Positions 44,028-56,529 of a DNA stretch of 64,000 nucleotides are shown here, piece by piece (position 1 is the first letter of the stretch; every line of letters starts with the position of its first letter). The position numbers were made by a program, and so were the translations under genes. Below the pieces are notes generated by a model. The model worked only from the letters and a program-made list of their open reading frames with translations, ran no database searches and was not told where the DNA came from. This stretch comes from an uncultured SAR86 cluster bacterium (lineage in GTDB: Bacteria > Pseudomonadota > Gammaproteobacteria > Magnimaribacterales > D2472): the NCBI GenBank assembly GCA_902596165.1, contig CACJSU010000001.1, forward strand, positions 129,718-193,717, read 5' to 3'.

Positions 44028-45851
44028 ATGTCAATTCATCATAGCTGTTTTAAAAATCCATTTGAAGAGAGGCACCAAGAAGTTGTTTGGAAAGATAACC
44101 TTCCCTACTCCAGTGCATATCAAGATAGATTTTTTCAGGATGATGCAATCTCAGAAATTACAAATATCTTTATTGAGCCCAATCAACTGCTTGAAAGAAT
44201 TAAAAATGGCTCTAGGGTCCATATCGGCGAACTTGGATTTGGATTTGGAATAAATTTTTTAGTCACGGCAAAATTTTGGCTTGAAAATAATAAAAACTCT
44301 GATTCTCTTAATCTTGAATATCTTGCAATTGATGAGGCGCTACCAACCAAAGCACAGATACTAAAGATCATTAATAATTTCCCTGAACTGAAAGAGGTAA
44401 GCAATATTTTTTTAAATAGTTATGATCCTTCCCATAACGATTCGCAGAGAATCTACTTCCCCTCTCTTAAAATTCGACTAACGCTTATTCAAAATGATAT
44501 TGAGCCAGGGCTAAAGAATCTTCTAGGGCTAGCAAACAATCAAATTGATGCGTGGTATCTTGACGGATTTGATCCCAGCAAAAATAAATCAATGTGGAGC
44601 AATTCTATTTTTCAATATATAAAATTTTTATCTGCAAACAATGCGACTTTTGGAACTTTTACTTCCGCAGGTTTTGTTAAAAGAGGGTTAAAAAAATTTG
44701 GTTTTAAAGTTAATAAGGTCAAAGGCTTTGGAAGGAAGCGTCATAAGCTCACCGGAATAAGATCTCCAAATCCTTCAGTAAATATCGAACGAAATAAAAA
44801 GAAAAAAATAGGTATTATCGGAAGCGGTATTGCAGCCAGTTCTGCAGCTTATGCAGCTGTTCAAAATGGAGCTGATGTAGAAATATTCGAGCTTTCAGAT
44901 GATATTGCAGCTGGTGCATCAGGCAATCCAATTGCTGCAATGTATCCAAGATTTTCAGCAAATGATTCGCCCTATTCATTTTTAACTGCTCAAAGTTATT
45001 TTTTTGCTGAAAAAATATACTCTCAACTGCCCAATGCTTATAAAAAAACAGGTCTTTTATTCTCCCATTCAAATGATTATCAAAAGCAATGGATGACAGA
45101 CATGAAGAATTTAAATCGAGAAGATCTCTTCGAAACTATAGATAAGCAAAAAATGAAGAAATTGTATGGATTTGAGTCCAATGGATTATTAGTTAAAAAA
45201 GGTGGTTATTTATTTCCAAAATTAATTTGCCAAGAATTGACTAGCCATCCAAATATAAAAATTTCTTATAATTATTGTTTTAATAGCTGGTTTAAGAATA
45301 AGTCTAAAATAGACATTCATTTTTCAAATCAAGAAAAAAAATCAGGCTTTGATGATTTAATTATCGCTAATGGCTCAAGTTTGGAGAGATACGTATCAGG
45401 CCTGAAAATTTCAAAAGGTCAGTTAGTTGGCTTGAAGGGTGACCAGCAAATTGATTTAGATCTTCCGATCAATTCCGCCGGTTATATCCTACCCAAGGTA
45501 GATGGGATCACTTGGATTGGCTCTACACATGAAAGAGAATTTGAAAATATTGAAATTTGTTATGCAGCTGGACGTGAGCTGATCAAGAGAACAAACAAAA
45601 ACTTTAATGTTTCTTTGCAAGGTTCAGATGACATGCAGATGACAGCTAATTTAAGAGTGAGCAGCAAGGATAGGTTGCCTCTAGCAGGAAAAATTGAAAA
45701 AAATATTTATGCTATTGGCGGCCTTGGTTCAAGAGGCTTTAGTTTGGGGCCTATACTGGGAGAACATGTCGCATCTCTAATTAACAACTCTCCAAGCCCA
45801 ATATCCTCTGGGATAGCCTTGGCTATTGAGCCACTTAGATTTAAAGATTAA
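44028..45851 (+). CDS. mnmC: tRNA 5-methylaminomethyl-2-thiouridine biosynthesis bifunctional protein
   Basis: 607 residues. The N-terminal methyltransferase domain (MnmC2: HIGELGFGFGINF, YLDGFDPSKNKSMWS) is followed by an FAD oxidase domain (MnmC1: IGIIGSGIAASSAAYAA, GASGNPIAAMYPRFS, and the end GGLGSRGFSLGPILGEH). It finishes wobble-uridine modification in tRNAs for Lys, Glu and Gln: the oxidase removes the carboxymethyl group and the methyltransferase adds the methyl. Both domains look intact. No Shine-Dalgarno. The promoter must lie within the divergent lipoprotein gene or the 13-bp gap. The stop overlaps the convergent small lipoprotein gene by 11 bp. Confidence 0.93.
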   Translation: MSIHHSCFKNPFEERHQEVVWKDNLPYSSAYQDRFFQDDAISEITNIFIEPNQLLERIKNGSRVHIGELGFGFGINFLVTAKFWLENNKNSDSLNLEYLAIDEALPTKAQILKIINNFPELKEVSNIFLNSYDPSHNDSQRIYFPSLKIRLTLIQNDIEPGLKNLLGLANNQIDAWYLDGFDPSKNKSMWSNSIFQYIKFLSANNATFGTFTSAGFVKRGLKKFGFKVNKVKGFGRKRHKLTGIRSPNPSVNIERNKKKKIGIIGSGIAASSAAYAAVQNGADVEIFELSDDIAAGASGNPIAAMYPRFSANDSPYSFLTAQSYFFAEKIYSQLPNAYKKTGLLFSHSNDYQKQWMTDMKNLNREDLFETIDKQKMKKLYGFESNGLLVKKGGYLFPKLICQELTSHPNIKISYNYCFNSWFKNKSKIDIHFSNQEKKSGFDDLIIANGSSLERYVSGLKISKGQLVGLKGDQQIDLDLPINSAGYILPKVDGITWIGSTHEREFENIEICYAAGRELIKRTNKNFNVSLQGSDDMQMTANLRVSSKDRLPLAGKIEKNIYAIGGLGSRGFSLGPILGEHVASLINNSPSPISSGIALAIEPLRFKD

Positions 45852-46356
45852 CTAATAGATTTTCTACCAACATTTCTGCAGAAGGTATATCGATTGGAGC
45901 ATAGCTTGAGCCTTTTCGCCATTTGGTAAGCCCAGTCCAAAGAGTTTTATCTAACTGCTCATTTCTTACAGATATTCGTAGAAAAAATTCTGGGACAGAA
46001 TTAATTCTGTCTGGTTCATAAAGATAACTTCTATACATCGGATAGCCATAAAAACGGAAATCATCATATTTAATTTTTTCCTTTGTTGTGACACTAACAT
46101 CTATTGAAATTACAGCATCTTCAGAAAATTGATGCCCTACTCCTTCGAGATAATCCTTTGCTGCATCTCCAAGATTTTCAATTAAAATTGGATCCATCTC
46201 AACAGGCAACAAGTCTTTATTCAATTGAATTTTAAAACTTGTTTCTTCTTCCAATTGAAAATTATCTCGACTGTTTAGCTCCGTGAATGGTGAAGAGGTA
46301 CAGGCTGCGAAAATGCTAATAACAGAAAAAATTAAAAAGTTTCTTTTAAGTGTCAT
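45841..46356 (-). CDS. Small lipoprotein, DUF4136-like
   Basis: About 171 residues from the ATG at 46356, which puts the lipobox (FAACTS) at residues 16-20; the longer frame has an upstream AT-rich extension. The mature part resembles DUF4136 lipoproteins (segments RFYGYPMYRSYLYEP, FFLRISVRNEQ, KTLWTGLTKW). Function unknown, with an outer-membrane lipoprotein role likely. It overlaps the mnmC 3' end by 11 bp and diverges from the peptidase gene. Confidence 0.6.
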   Translation of the reverse strand: MTLKRNFLIFSVISIFAACTSSPFTELNSRDNFQLEEETSFKIQLNKDLLPVEMDPILIENLGDAAKDYLEGVGHQFSEDAVISIDVSVTTKEKIKYDDFRFYGYPMYRSYLYEPDRINSVPEFFLRISVRNEQLDKTLWTGLTKWRKGSSYAPIDIPSAEMLVENLLVNL

Positions 46357-46416
46357 AGGTAATAGTAATCTCTCAATAATATGACTAATATAATGCATTT
46401 ATTTAATTTATAAAGC

Positions 46417-49257
46417 ATGTTTGAATTAAAAAAATCGAAAAAAATTGAATTACTGGATGTAAATGCGCAAATTTATAAGCATTCAAAATTTAACACTCAA
46501 CATATTCATCTAGATGCGGATAATGATGAAAAAGTTTTTATGGTTGCCTTTCGAACTATCCCTGAGGATTCTACAGGTGTAGCTCACATCTTAGAGCACA
46601 CATCTTTATGCGGTTCAAAGAAATACCCAGTTCGGGATCCGTTTTTTATGATGATCAGACGATCCCTTAATTCATTTATGAATGCATTTACATCAAGTGA
46701 CTGGACTGCCTATCCCTTTGCAACTCAAAATAGTAAAGACTTTAATAATTTATTAGATGTTTATGTTGACTCGGCTTTCTTTCCAAGATTAGATCCACTT
46801 GATTTTTCTCAAGAAGGCCATCGACTGGAAATCAATGATGATAATAAATTAGAAATCAAAGGGGTTGTGTTTAATGAAATGAAGGGAGCGATGAGCTCTC
46901 CAACAGATCAACTATGGCATGGAATGTCTAAATATCTTTTTGAAGAAACTACATATCATCACAATAGTGGCGGGGATCCTGAAAAAATTATTGATTTAAC
47001 GCATGCAGATTTAGTTGCCTTCCATCAAAAACACTACCATCCTAGCAATGCAACCTTTTTCACATTTGGTAATGTTGCTATAGATGAGGTCCATAATCAT
47101 TTAGAAGAAAATGTTTTTCAAAAATTTACGCCTGCCTCTGAGCAACTAATAATCAAGCCCGCAAAAATATTTACAAGTCCAGTTCAAGCCAGCGGCACCT
47201 ATCAACCACTTCCAGGCGATGAATCAAATCATCACGTGGTTATTAGCTGGCTGCTTGGCGATAGTCATGATCCGCTAAATTTATTAGAAAAATATTTTTT
47301 ATCGAATATATTGCTTGATAATTCTGCGTCTCCTCTTAGGAAAGCTTTGGAACTATCAAAATTAGGAAAATCTCCCTCTCCATTCTTAGGGATTGAGCCA
47401 AGTAATAAAGAAATTGTATTTATGGCTGGTCTTGAGGGAGTTGGACAAAATAAAGCTGACGATGTTGAAGCATTGATTTTAAGAACTCTTGAGAAACTTA
47501 TCATAGATGGTGTGCCCGAGGACTTAATCAATTCCTCTCTTCATCAGTTAGAGATTGGTCAAAGAGAAGTATCGGGTGGAGGAATGCCTTATGGGCTGCA
47601 ATTAATGCTTGGATGTATGAATGCATGTATACATCATGATGATCCTATTTCAATGTTGGATTTAGATGCAAACTTCACCAAACTAAAAACTTTAATATCT
47701 AAAAAAGGTTACTTAGAAGAATTAATATCAGCCAATTTAATAAAAAATCAACATAGGCTGAACTATGAATTGAAGCCAGATCCTAAATTTAATGAGAACT
47801 TAGAAAATTTCTTCTCATCAACACTACGAAGTAAAGAGGAAGCTTTAACTGATAAGGATGTTGGAGAACTTAATGATCTTGCCAAAGCATTGAAAGATCG
47901 TCAGGAGGCTGTTGATGATGTTGAAATTTTGCCAAAAGTTACCAAGCAGGATATACCTTTAAAGCGTGAGTATACCCATGTCTCCTTTCTAAAAAATAAT
48001 AGATCGGTCTACGAGGTCGGAACAAATGGTCTAATGTATTCTGATTTTTTATTCCCATGCAAAAACCTTTCATCTCAAGAGTTATTATTCTCTTCTTTAT
48101 ATACCTTTATTCTCACTGAAGTGGGTCTAAAGGAAAGTTCCTATGAAGAAATTCAAGCTCTTCAATCAAGCATCACCGGCGGCATCAATGCTTCCTTTAA
48201 GCTACATACAGATGGTCAGGACTCGCCAGGAAAACTTTTCCTGTGTATTTCTTCAAAATCTCTAGAAGAAAATTTCGATGCAATGGAAAAACTCATATTA
48301 AGAACTATAGAAAATGTTAGGTTTGATGAAGAAAGTAGAATATTAGATTTATTTAATATTTTTATTGCACGAAATGAGGAATCATTAAATCAAAATGGTC
48401 ATATTTTAGCCATGAATTCAGCTGCTAGCAGCTTAAATGCATTCTCTGCTACAGCATTTCAAATGTCTGGACTGCAAATGCTAAATCATTCCAAAGCAGC
48501 TATCTCAAAAATTAAAGAAATTGCTGATGCTATTGAGTTAATTGGTATTTTAAAAAGCATCCATTCAAAAGTTTTAAGGGCTCCGTTCAAGATTTTTACA
48601 GCATGTTCTCCAAAAGCTCTTAATGATAAATCTATGGAATTTAATGATATTCAGTATGAAGCTGAACAATCCTTGACCAAACCAATAAATGATCAGATTG
48701 GATGGATCACAGGATCACAAGTATGCTATTGTGCTGAAGCATTTCAAGGCGTGCCAAGAGAACACCCTGATGCACCTGCCCTTTCTGTTTTGGCAACTGT
48801 ATTAAGGAATGGCTTTCTGCATACAGCAATTCGTGAAAAAGGAGGAGCATATGGAGCGGGCGCTACAAATGATACTTCAACCAATACCTTTAAATTCTTT
48901 TCATACAGAGATCCAAAATGTACAGAGACCTTTGCCGCATTTAAGGATGCTATCGAATGGTCAAAAACATCAATTACTGATCAACATCTTGAAGAGGCAA
49001 TCTTAGGTGTTGTTTCATCTATTGATAAACCACTGTCACCAGTAGGTGAAGCAAAAAATGATTTTAATTTTAATTTAGAGAACATCACAACCAAAGAACG
49101 GCTAGAAATGAGACAGCAAGTAATTAACTGCTCAATTGAAGATTTAATAAGAGTAAGTAAAAAATATCTTACTCAGAATTCTAAAAAATCTATTCTTGCT
49201 GGTGAGGCTTACAGAGAAGAAGCAGCTTTACTGGGCTTAACTCTCAGAGAAGTGTAA
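46417..49257 (+). CDS. M16C peptidase, presequence protease-like
   Basis: 946 residues, the size of PreP/CYM1. Inverted zinc motif HILEH (HxxEH), followed by the PreP-type TSLCGSKKYPVRDPFF, NSFMNAFTSSDWTAYPF, and the distal glutamate segment FNEMKGAMSSP. It degrades short unfolded peptides in a closed chamber, intracellularly. The second half lacks the zinc motif but keeps the M16 fold, and the C-terminal GGAYGAGAT pair with a nearby arginine is present. No signal peptide. The downstream gene is convergent, 2 bp away. Confidence 0.9.
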   Translation: MFELKKSKKIELLDVNAQIYKHSKFNTQHIHLDADNDEKVFMVAFRTIPEDSTGVAHILEHTSLCGSKKYPVRDPFFMMIRRSLNSFMNAFTSSDWTAYPFATQNSKDFNNLLDVYVDSAFFPRLDPLDFSQEGHRLEINDDNKLEIKGVVFNEMKGAMSSPTDQLWHGMSKYLFEETTYHHNSGGDPEKIIDLTHADLVAFHQKHYHPSNATFFTFGNVAIDEVHNHLEENVFQKFTPASEQLIIKPAKIFTSPVQASGTYQPLPGDESNHHVVISWLLGDSHDPLNLLEKYFLSNILLDNSASPLRKALELSKLGKSPSPFLGIEPSNKEIVFMAGLEGVGQNKADDVEALILRTLEKLIIDGVPEDLINSSLHQLEIGQREVSGGGMPYGLQLMLGCMNACIHHDDPISMLDLDANFTKLKTLISKKGYLEELISANLIKNQHRLNYELKPDPKFNENLENFFSSTLRSKEEALTDKDVGELNDLAKALKDRQEAVDDVEILPKVTKQDIPLKREYTHVSFLKNNRSVYEVGTNGLMYSDFLFPCKNLSSQELLFSSLYTFILTEVGLKESSYEEIQALQSSITGGINASFKLHTDGQDSPGKLFLCISSKSLEENFDAMEKLILRTIENVRFDEESRILDLFNIFIARNEESLNQNGHILAMNSAASSLNAFSATAFQMSGLQMLNHSKAAISKIKEIADAIELIGILKSIHSKVLRAPFKIFTACSPKALNDKSMEFNDIQYEAEQSLTKPINDQIGWITGSQVCYCAEAFQGVPREHPDAPALSVLATVLRNGFLHTAIREKGGAYGAGATNDTSTNTFKFFSYRDPKCTETFAAFKDAIEWSKTSITDQHLEEAILGVVSSIDKPLSPVGEAKNDFNFNLENITTKERLEMRQQVINCSIEDLIRVSKKYLTQNSKKSILAGEAYREEAALLGLTLREV

Positions 49258-49259
49258 TC

Positions 49260-52613
<3,354 letters not shown>

Positions 52614-52614
52614 T

Positions 52615-54813
52615 CTATGAAGCAGCTAATTTAAGTGCTTCTTTTACATCTACCGATACCACACGAGAAACTCCAGCCTCCTGCATGGTGACCCCCATTA
52701 AATGATCGCTTTTCTCCATGGAGATTTTATTATGTGTAATAAATATAAACTGAACTCTGTCAGACATCTCCTCAACCATAGCTACAAACCTTGTTGCATT
52801 TATATCATCTAATGGCGCATCAACCTCATCAAGCATGCAAAATGGCGCTGGGTTTAGTTCAAATAATGCAAACACCAATGAAAGCGCTGTCATTGCTTTT
52901 TCTCCACCAGAAAGCTGAGAGATAGTTGCATTTTTCTTGCCAGGAGGTTGAGCAGCAAGCGTAATTCCTGAATTGAATGAATCTCCATCTATTAATTGCA
53001 AAGCAGCTTTACCTCCACCAAAAAGTTTTGGAAAGATTTCCTGTATTTTTGAATTTACAGCATTAAAGCTTTCATCAAACTTCATCTTTGACTCAACATC
53101 TATTTTTTTAATTGCGCTTTGGAGCTTGTTCAATGCTTCATGGAGGTCTTCAAGCTGAGAATCAAGCTCCTCAATTCGCTTTGATTCCTCAGCAATCTCA
53201 TCTGGAGCTGCTAAATTAATTGCACCCAAAGAAATAATAGAAGACTGGATTGATGCAAGAGATGACTCTAAATCTGAAAGTTCCATTGACTCAAAATCTC
53301 CAGGATTAAGATCAGAGATTGATATCCCAGCTTTTTTTAATGTCTGTGACGCATTATCTAGATTTACCTCAAATGTTCTTAAGTCAAGCTTTAAATTATT
53401 AAGCTTTTCTTCTAATGAGCGCAGATCTAAGGAAGCGATAGATTTTTTATTTTCTACATCTTGAATAGATGCGTCTACAACAGACTGTTTTTGACGAATT
53501 AAATTTAACTCTGATTCTGCAGAAGAACTTTTTTCAACAAGCAGAGCTAAATCAGCCTCTACTTTAAATTTATTTTCTTTTGCTTGATCAAGTTGTTCAG
53601 AAATTTCATTCTGCCTATGTAAATATTCATTAGTTATATTTTTAGATTGAGCTGAAGTAATTTTAAGAATGCTTGTAAGTAAATCTTTAAGCTCAGATGC
53701 TTTGTTGCGAAGACCATCAGCGCTGGGACCAAAATCTTTTAGACCCTCTGAAATAGCATCTAGCAGCTTCATTGCTTTTTCTTTTGGGCTTAGATTTTCT
53801 ATACTAGATTCATTATCTAATGCTTCGGCATATCGATCTTTTGCTCTAGTTAAGCCTTCTTCATGCCCAAGAATGGCCTTGTTGATGTTTTGAAGATTTG
53901 TTTCATGCCGAGCTATTTCTGAGCCAATGGTATAAAAATTCTTTTGTGCGATCTCAAAAGCAGATAGCACAGATGCATGCTCTGTCTTGATTTGATCAAT
54001 GGATGCTTGATGCGTATTCACTTCTGCAGATTTCACAGTAACCTGATTGCTAAGTTGAGATATCTTTGAACTTAAAGAATCTTTTTTGGCTTTAGCACTT
54101 AATGTATTCAAAATTGAAATATTTAATTTAAGCTCTTTTTCCTCAATCTGGAGTTTTTTATACTTTTTTGCAGCCTTGGCTTGGTTTTCAAGTCTATTAA
54201 TTAATCTTTGAATTTCATCTCTGATGTCTTTTACTCTAGAGAGGTTTTCTTTAGTTTTTTTAATTCTTTGCTCTGTTTCTTTTCTCCGTTCTTTATATTT
54301 AGAAATTCCAGCCGCCTCTTCTATAAAGACTCTCATCTCCTCTGGTTTGGCGCTAACTATTTTTGAGACCATGCCTTGCTCAATAATGGCGTAGCTTCTT
54401 GGCCCAAGACCTGTACCTAGAAAAATATCTTGGACGTCTTTTCGCCTGCATCTAGTATTATTTATAGAATAATGAGATTGGCCGTCCCTTGTCATCATTC
54501 TCTTGATTGAAATTTCATTGTATTTAGAATATTCGCCTCCTAGCTTGCCCAATGAATTATCAAACAAAAGTTCAATACTGCATTGACCAGATGGCTTTCT
54601 TAAATCTGAACCATTAAAGATAACATCTGACATGGATTCGCCGCGTAAGTTTTTTGCAGATAACTCTCCGAGAACCCATCGAACAGCATCGATAACATTG
54701 GATTTGCCACACCCATTGGGCCCAACTACAGCAACCATATTTGTAGGAAAAGATATCCTCGTGGGATCCACGAAACTCTTGAATCCAGCCAGTTTGATGT
54801 GTTTAAGCTGCAT
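52615..54813 (-). CDS. smc: Short SMC-like ATPase lacking a recognisable hinge
   Basis: 732 residues against about 1150-1180 in ordinary bacterial SMC. The N-head has Walker A GPNGCGKS (31-38) and the FIEEAAGISKYKERR segment; the C-head has LGAINLAAPDE (about 529-539), signature LSGGEKA (634-640) and Walker B MLDEVDAPLDD (660-670), then the H-loop THNK. Everything from about 175 to 525 is helical and coil-like, with no glycine-rich hinge (the usual GVxGxVxDL core). A helix-breaking stretch (residues 335-400, LSPKEK, DFGPSADG) sits at the middle. The frame is intact, so this is not a sequencing artefact by frameshift. The smc-zipA-ligA order is that of ordinary gammaproteobacterial smc. No scpA or scpB lies in the window. 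Confidence 0.85.
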   Translation of the reverse strand: MQLKHIKLAGFKSFVDPTRISFPTNMVAVVGPNGCGKSNVIDAVRWVLGELSAKNLRGESMSDVIFNGSDLRKPSGQCSIELLFDNSLGKLGGEYSKYNEISIKRMMTRDGQSHYSINNTRCRRKDVQDIFLGTGLGPRSYAIIEQGMVSKIVSAKPEEMRVFIEEAAGISKYKERRKETEQRIKKTKENLSRVKDIRDEIQRLINRLENQAKAAKKYKKLQIEEKELKLNISILNTLSAKAKKDSLSSKISQLSNQVTVKSAEVNTHQASIDQIKTEHASVLSAFEIAQKNFYTIGSEIARHETNLQNINKAILGHEEGLTRAKDRYAEALDNESSIENLSPKEKAMKLLDAISEGLKDFGPSADGLRNKASELKDLLTSILKITSAQSKNITNEYLHRQNEISEQLDQAKENKFKVEADLALLVEKSSSAESELNLIRQKQSVVDASIQDVENKKSIASLDLRSLEEKLNNLKLDLRTFEVNLDNASQTLKKAGISISDLNPGDFESMELSDLESSLASIQSSIISLGAINLAAPDEIAEESKRIEELDSQLEDLHEALNKLQSAIKKIDVESKMKFDESFNAVNSKIQEIFPKLFGGGKAALQLIDGDSFNSGITLAAQPPGKKNATISQLSGGEKAMTALSLVFALFELNPAPFCMLDEVDAPLDDINATRFVAMVEEMSDRVQFIFITHNKISMEKSDHLMGVTMQEAGVSRVVSVDVKEALKLAAS

Positions 54814-54839
54814 TAAATTTATCCTTCACTCATTTTAAA

Positions 54840-55628
54840 CTATTGTTGCTTTTTTAACCATTCGTTAGTATAAAAAAATAGCTCCTCTTGGTTGCTTTTT
54901 GAGTACTTTAAATCTAGGGTTTTAAAAGCGCTAAAAACTATATTCTTGCAATTGGCTTGAGCCTCAATCTTAATGATTTCTTGCTGTAAAAAAGCCGAAG
55001 TAATATCAAATCCTCTTACCAAAGAATGAGATTTATCTAATTTAAAAGGTTTATCAATTTCAGGGGAAGTAATTTCTCTAGAAGCAATATTTACTGAAGG
55101 TCCATTAGGAATGGAAACAAAGAAACTCAATGATTCCAAATTACAAGTAGGTGGATTTTCAATGTTCAGCAAAAGATTTGAGCTTGCTAGATCTGGATAC
55201 TTTAAGTCTCGCAAATCAGCTAAGAGATTAAAGATAGGCACTTGAAAATTCTCTGATGTAAATTGTGAGCTTAGAGTTTTTAGAATGCTCTCTGCAGACT
55301 TAAATGATCTTAATTCTAAAGCCTTGTAAAAAACCTCAACTCCAAGCATAAAAGACTCTTCTTCTAATGATTGATTTTGAAAATATTTATTAATTAGAAG
55401 ATCATCAAATTCTTTATTATCTGAGATAGTTCTGTAAATTGATTCTGATTGCGTTACTTGAACCCATGAGCCTAATAAAGGGTTGGGTGAAATGAAATTA
55501 ATAAAAAATCCACCAAAAATAAAAAAAGAAAACAAAAATATTAAAGACTTCTGGCTTGATAGAGGTTGAAGTAAATAGGAGATTACAGGCAAAAGCAAAA
55601 TAGATAAAATGACTATGATTATTAGCAT
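54840..55628 (-). CDS. ccmI: Cytochrome c maturation protein CcmI, divergent
   Basis: About 262 residues from the ATG at 55628, which overlaps the ccmH stop as TGATG; a longer frame merely extends upstream into ccmH. Two N-terminal membrane helices (MLIIIVILSILLLPV; LIFLFSFFIFGGFF) are followed by a helical, TPR-like periplasmic part and a C-terminal beta region. The position at the end of a full ccm cluster and the topology identify it as CcmI/CycH, the apocytochrome-holding part of the heme ligation complex. Sequence similarity alone is weak. Confidence 0.7.
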   Translation of the reverse strand: MLIIIVILSILLLPVISYLLQPLSSQKSLIFLFSFFIFGGFFINFISPNPLLGSWVQVTQSESIYRTISDNKEFDDLLINKYFQNQSLEEESFMLGVEVFYKALELRSFKSAESILKTLSSQFTSENFQVPIFNLLADLRDLKYPDLASSNLLLNIENPPTCNLESLSFFVSIPNGPSVNIASREITSPEIDKPFKLDKSHSLVRGFDITSAFLQQEIIKIEAQANCKNIVFSAFKTLDLKYSKSNQEELFFYTNEWLKKQQ

Positions 55629-56011
55629 CAAATTCTGCGCTTTACAAAAAAGATTACTAACACTAAAGCAAGAAAAATAAATGGTCCGAACCATAGAAAA
55701 TAATTAGAGCCTCTAAGTGGAGGTCTGTAGTCTGAAAAATCACCAAATCTTTCTGACACATAGTGCTTAATTTCTTCATCGGTTGAGCCATCAAGAACTA
55801 ACTGATAAACCTTTTTCTTTAAGTCTCGTGAAATGGGTGCATCAGAACTAGCGATGCTTCCGCTAGTACATTTTGGGCATCTTATCTCTGATATTAATTC
55901 GTAAAATCTTTTTTCCTGAACTGAATCCTCGAACTCATATACCATCTGATTAAATACAGAGGTAGATAGGGAAAAGCAATAAATCACTACAAGGAGTTTC
56001 TTGATATTCAT
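55628..56011 (-). CDS. ccmH: Cytochrome c maturation protein CcmH
   Basis: About 127 residues from the ATG at 56011, which overlaps the ccmG stop (ATGA). Signal peptide, then EIRCPKCTSGSIASSDAPIS, the CcmH signature with redox CxxC, LVLDGSTDEEIKHYVSERFGDF, and a C-terminal membrane helix. It reduces the apocytochrome cysteines before heme attachment. The N-terminal thioredoxin-like part is a three-helix CcmH domain only. Coupled on both sides. Confidence 0.9.
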   Translation of the reverse strand: MNIKKLLVVIYCFSLSTSVFNQMVYEFEDSVQEKRFYELISEIRCPKCTSGSIASSDAPISRDLKKKVYQLVLDGSTDEEIKHYVSERFGDFSDYRPPLRGSNYFLWFGPFIFLALVLVIFFVKRRI

Positions 56012-56529
56012 GAGCTTCGCTTGGCTTTTTGTATTAATGGTAAAAAAATTGTTTCCCATTTTGATTGATTCATTTCGCCTTGAATATGACCAACAACCTG
56101 ATTATTAATTAGCAAATATGATTCAGGTGCTCCAGTAACTCCAAGATCAAAAGCCAAGTCACCTCTTGGATCATACATGGAGAACAAATAAGGATTACCA
56201 TGTTTTTCAAGCCAAGCATTTGCCTTGGAATCGGTATCCTTGTAGTTCAAGCCAATAATCTCAATGTCATTATTTGAAAGTTTTGTTAGAAATGGATGTT
56301 CAATAAGGCATGTAATACACCAACTCGCCCAAACATTGACAAGCTTAATCCCATTCAAAGACTCAGCTTCAACAGGATTTCCACTTAAATCATTTAATTG
56401 AAATTCTGGAAAATTTTTTGCTTCAAAATTAGCAAAATTAATCTCTTCCTCGACCAAAAGCACTTTTGCAAAAAAAATTAGGATAAGAATTGGAAGAATG
56501 ACAATCAAAAACCTGAGGAGCTGATTCAT
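56008..56529 (-). CDS. ccmG: Thiol:disulfide protein CcmG/DsbE
   Basis: 173 residues. N-terminal membrane anchor, then the thioredoxin fold with WASWCITCLIEHP, GLNYKDTDSKANAWL, and the YDPRGDLAFDLGVTGAPESYLI segment with GAPE, both CcmG signatures. It keeps the apocytochrome c and CcmH thiols reduced, fed by a DsbD-type reductase such as the one at the left edge of this window. Overlaps ccmF by 4 bp. Confidence 0.93.
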   Translation of the reverse strand: MNQLLRFLIVILPILILIFFAKVLLVEEEINFANFEAKNFPEFQLNDLSGNPVEAESLNGIKLVNVWASWCITCLIEHPFLTKLSNNDIEIIGLNYKDTDSKANAWLEKHGNPYLFSMYDPRGDLAFDLGVTGAPESYLLINNQVVGHIQGEMNQSKWETIFLPLIQKAKRSS

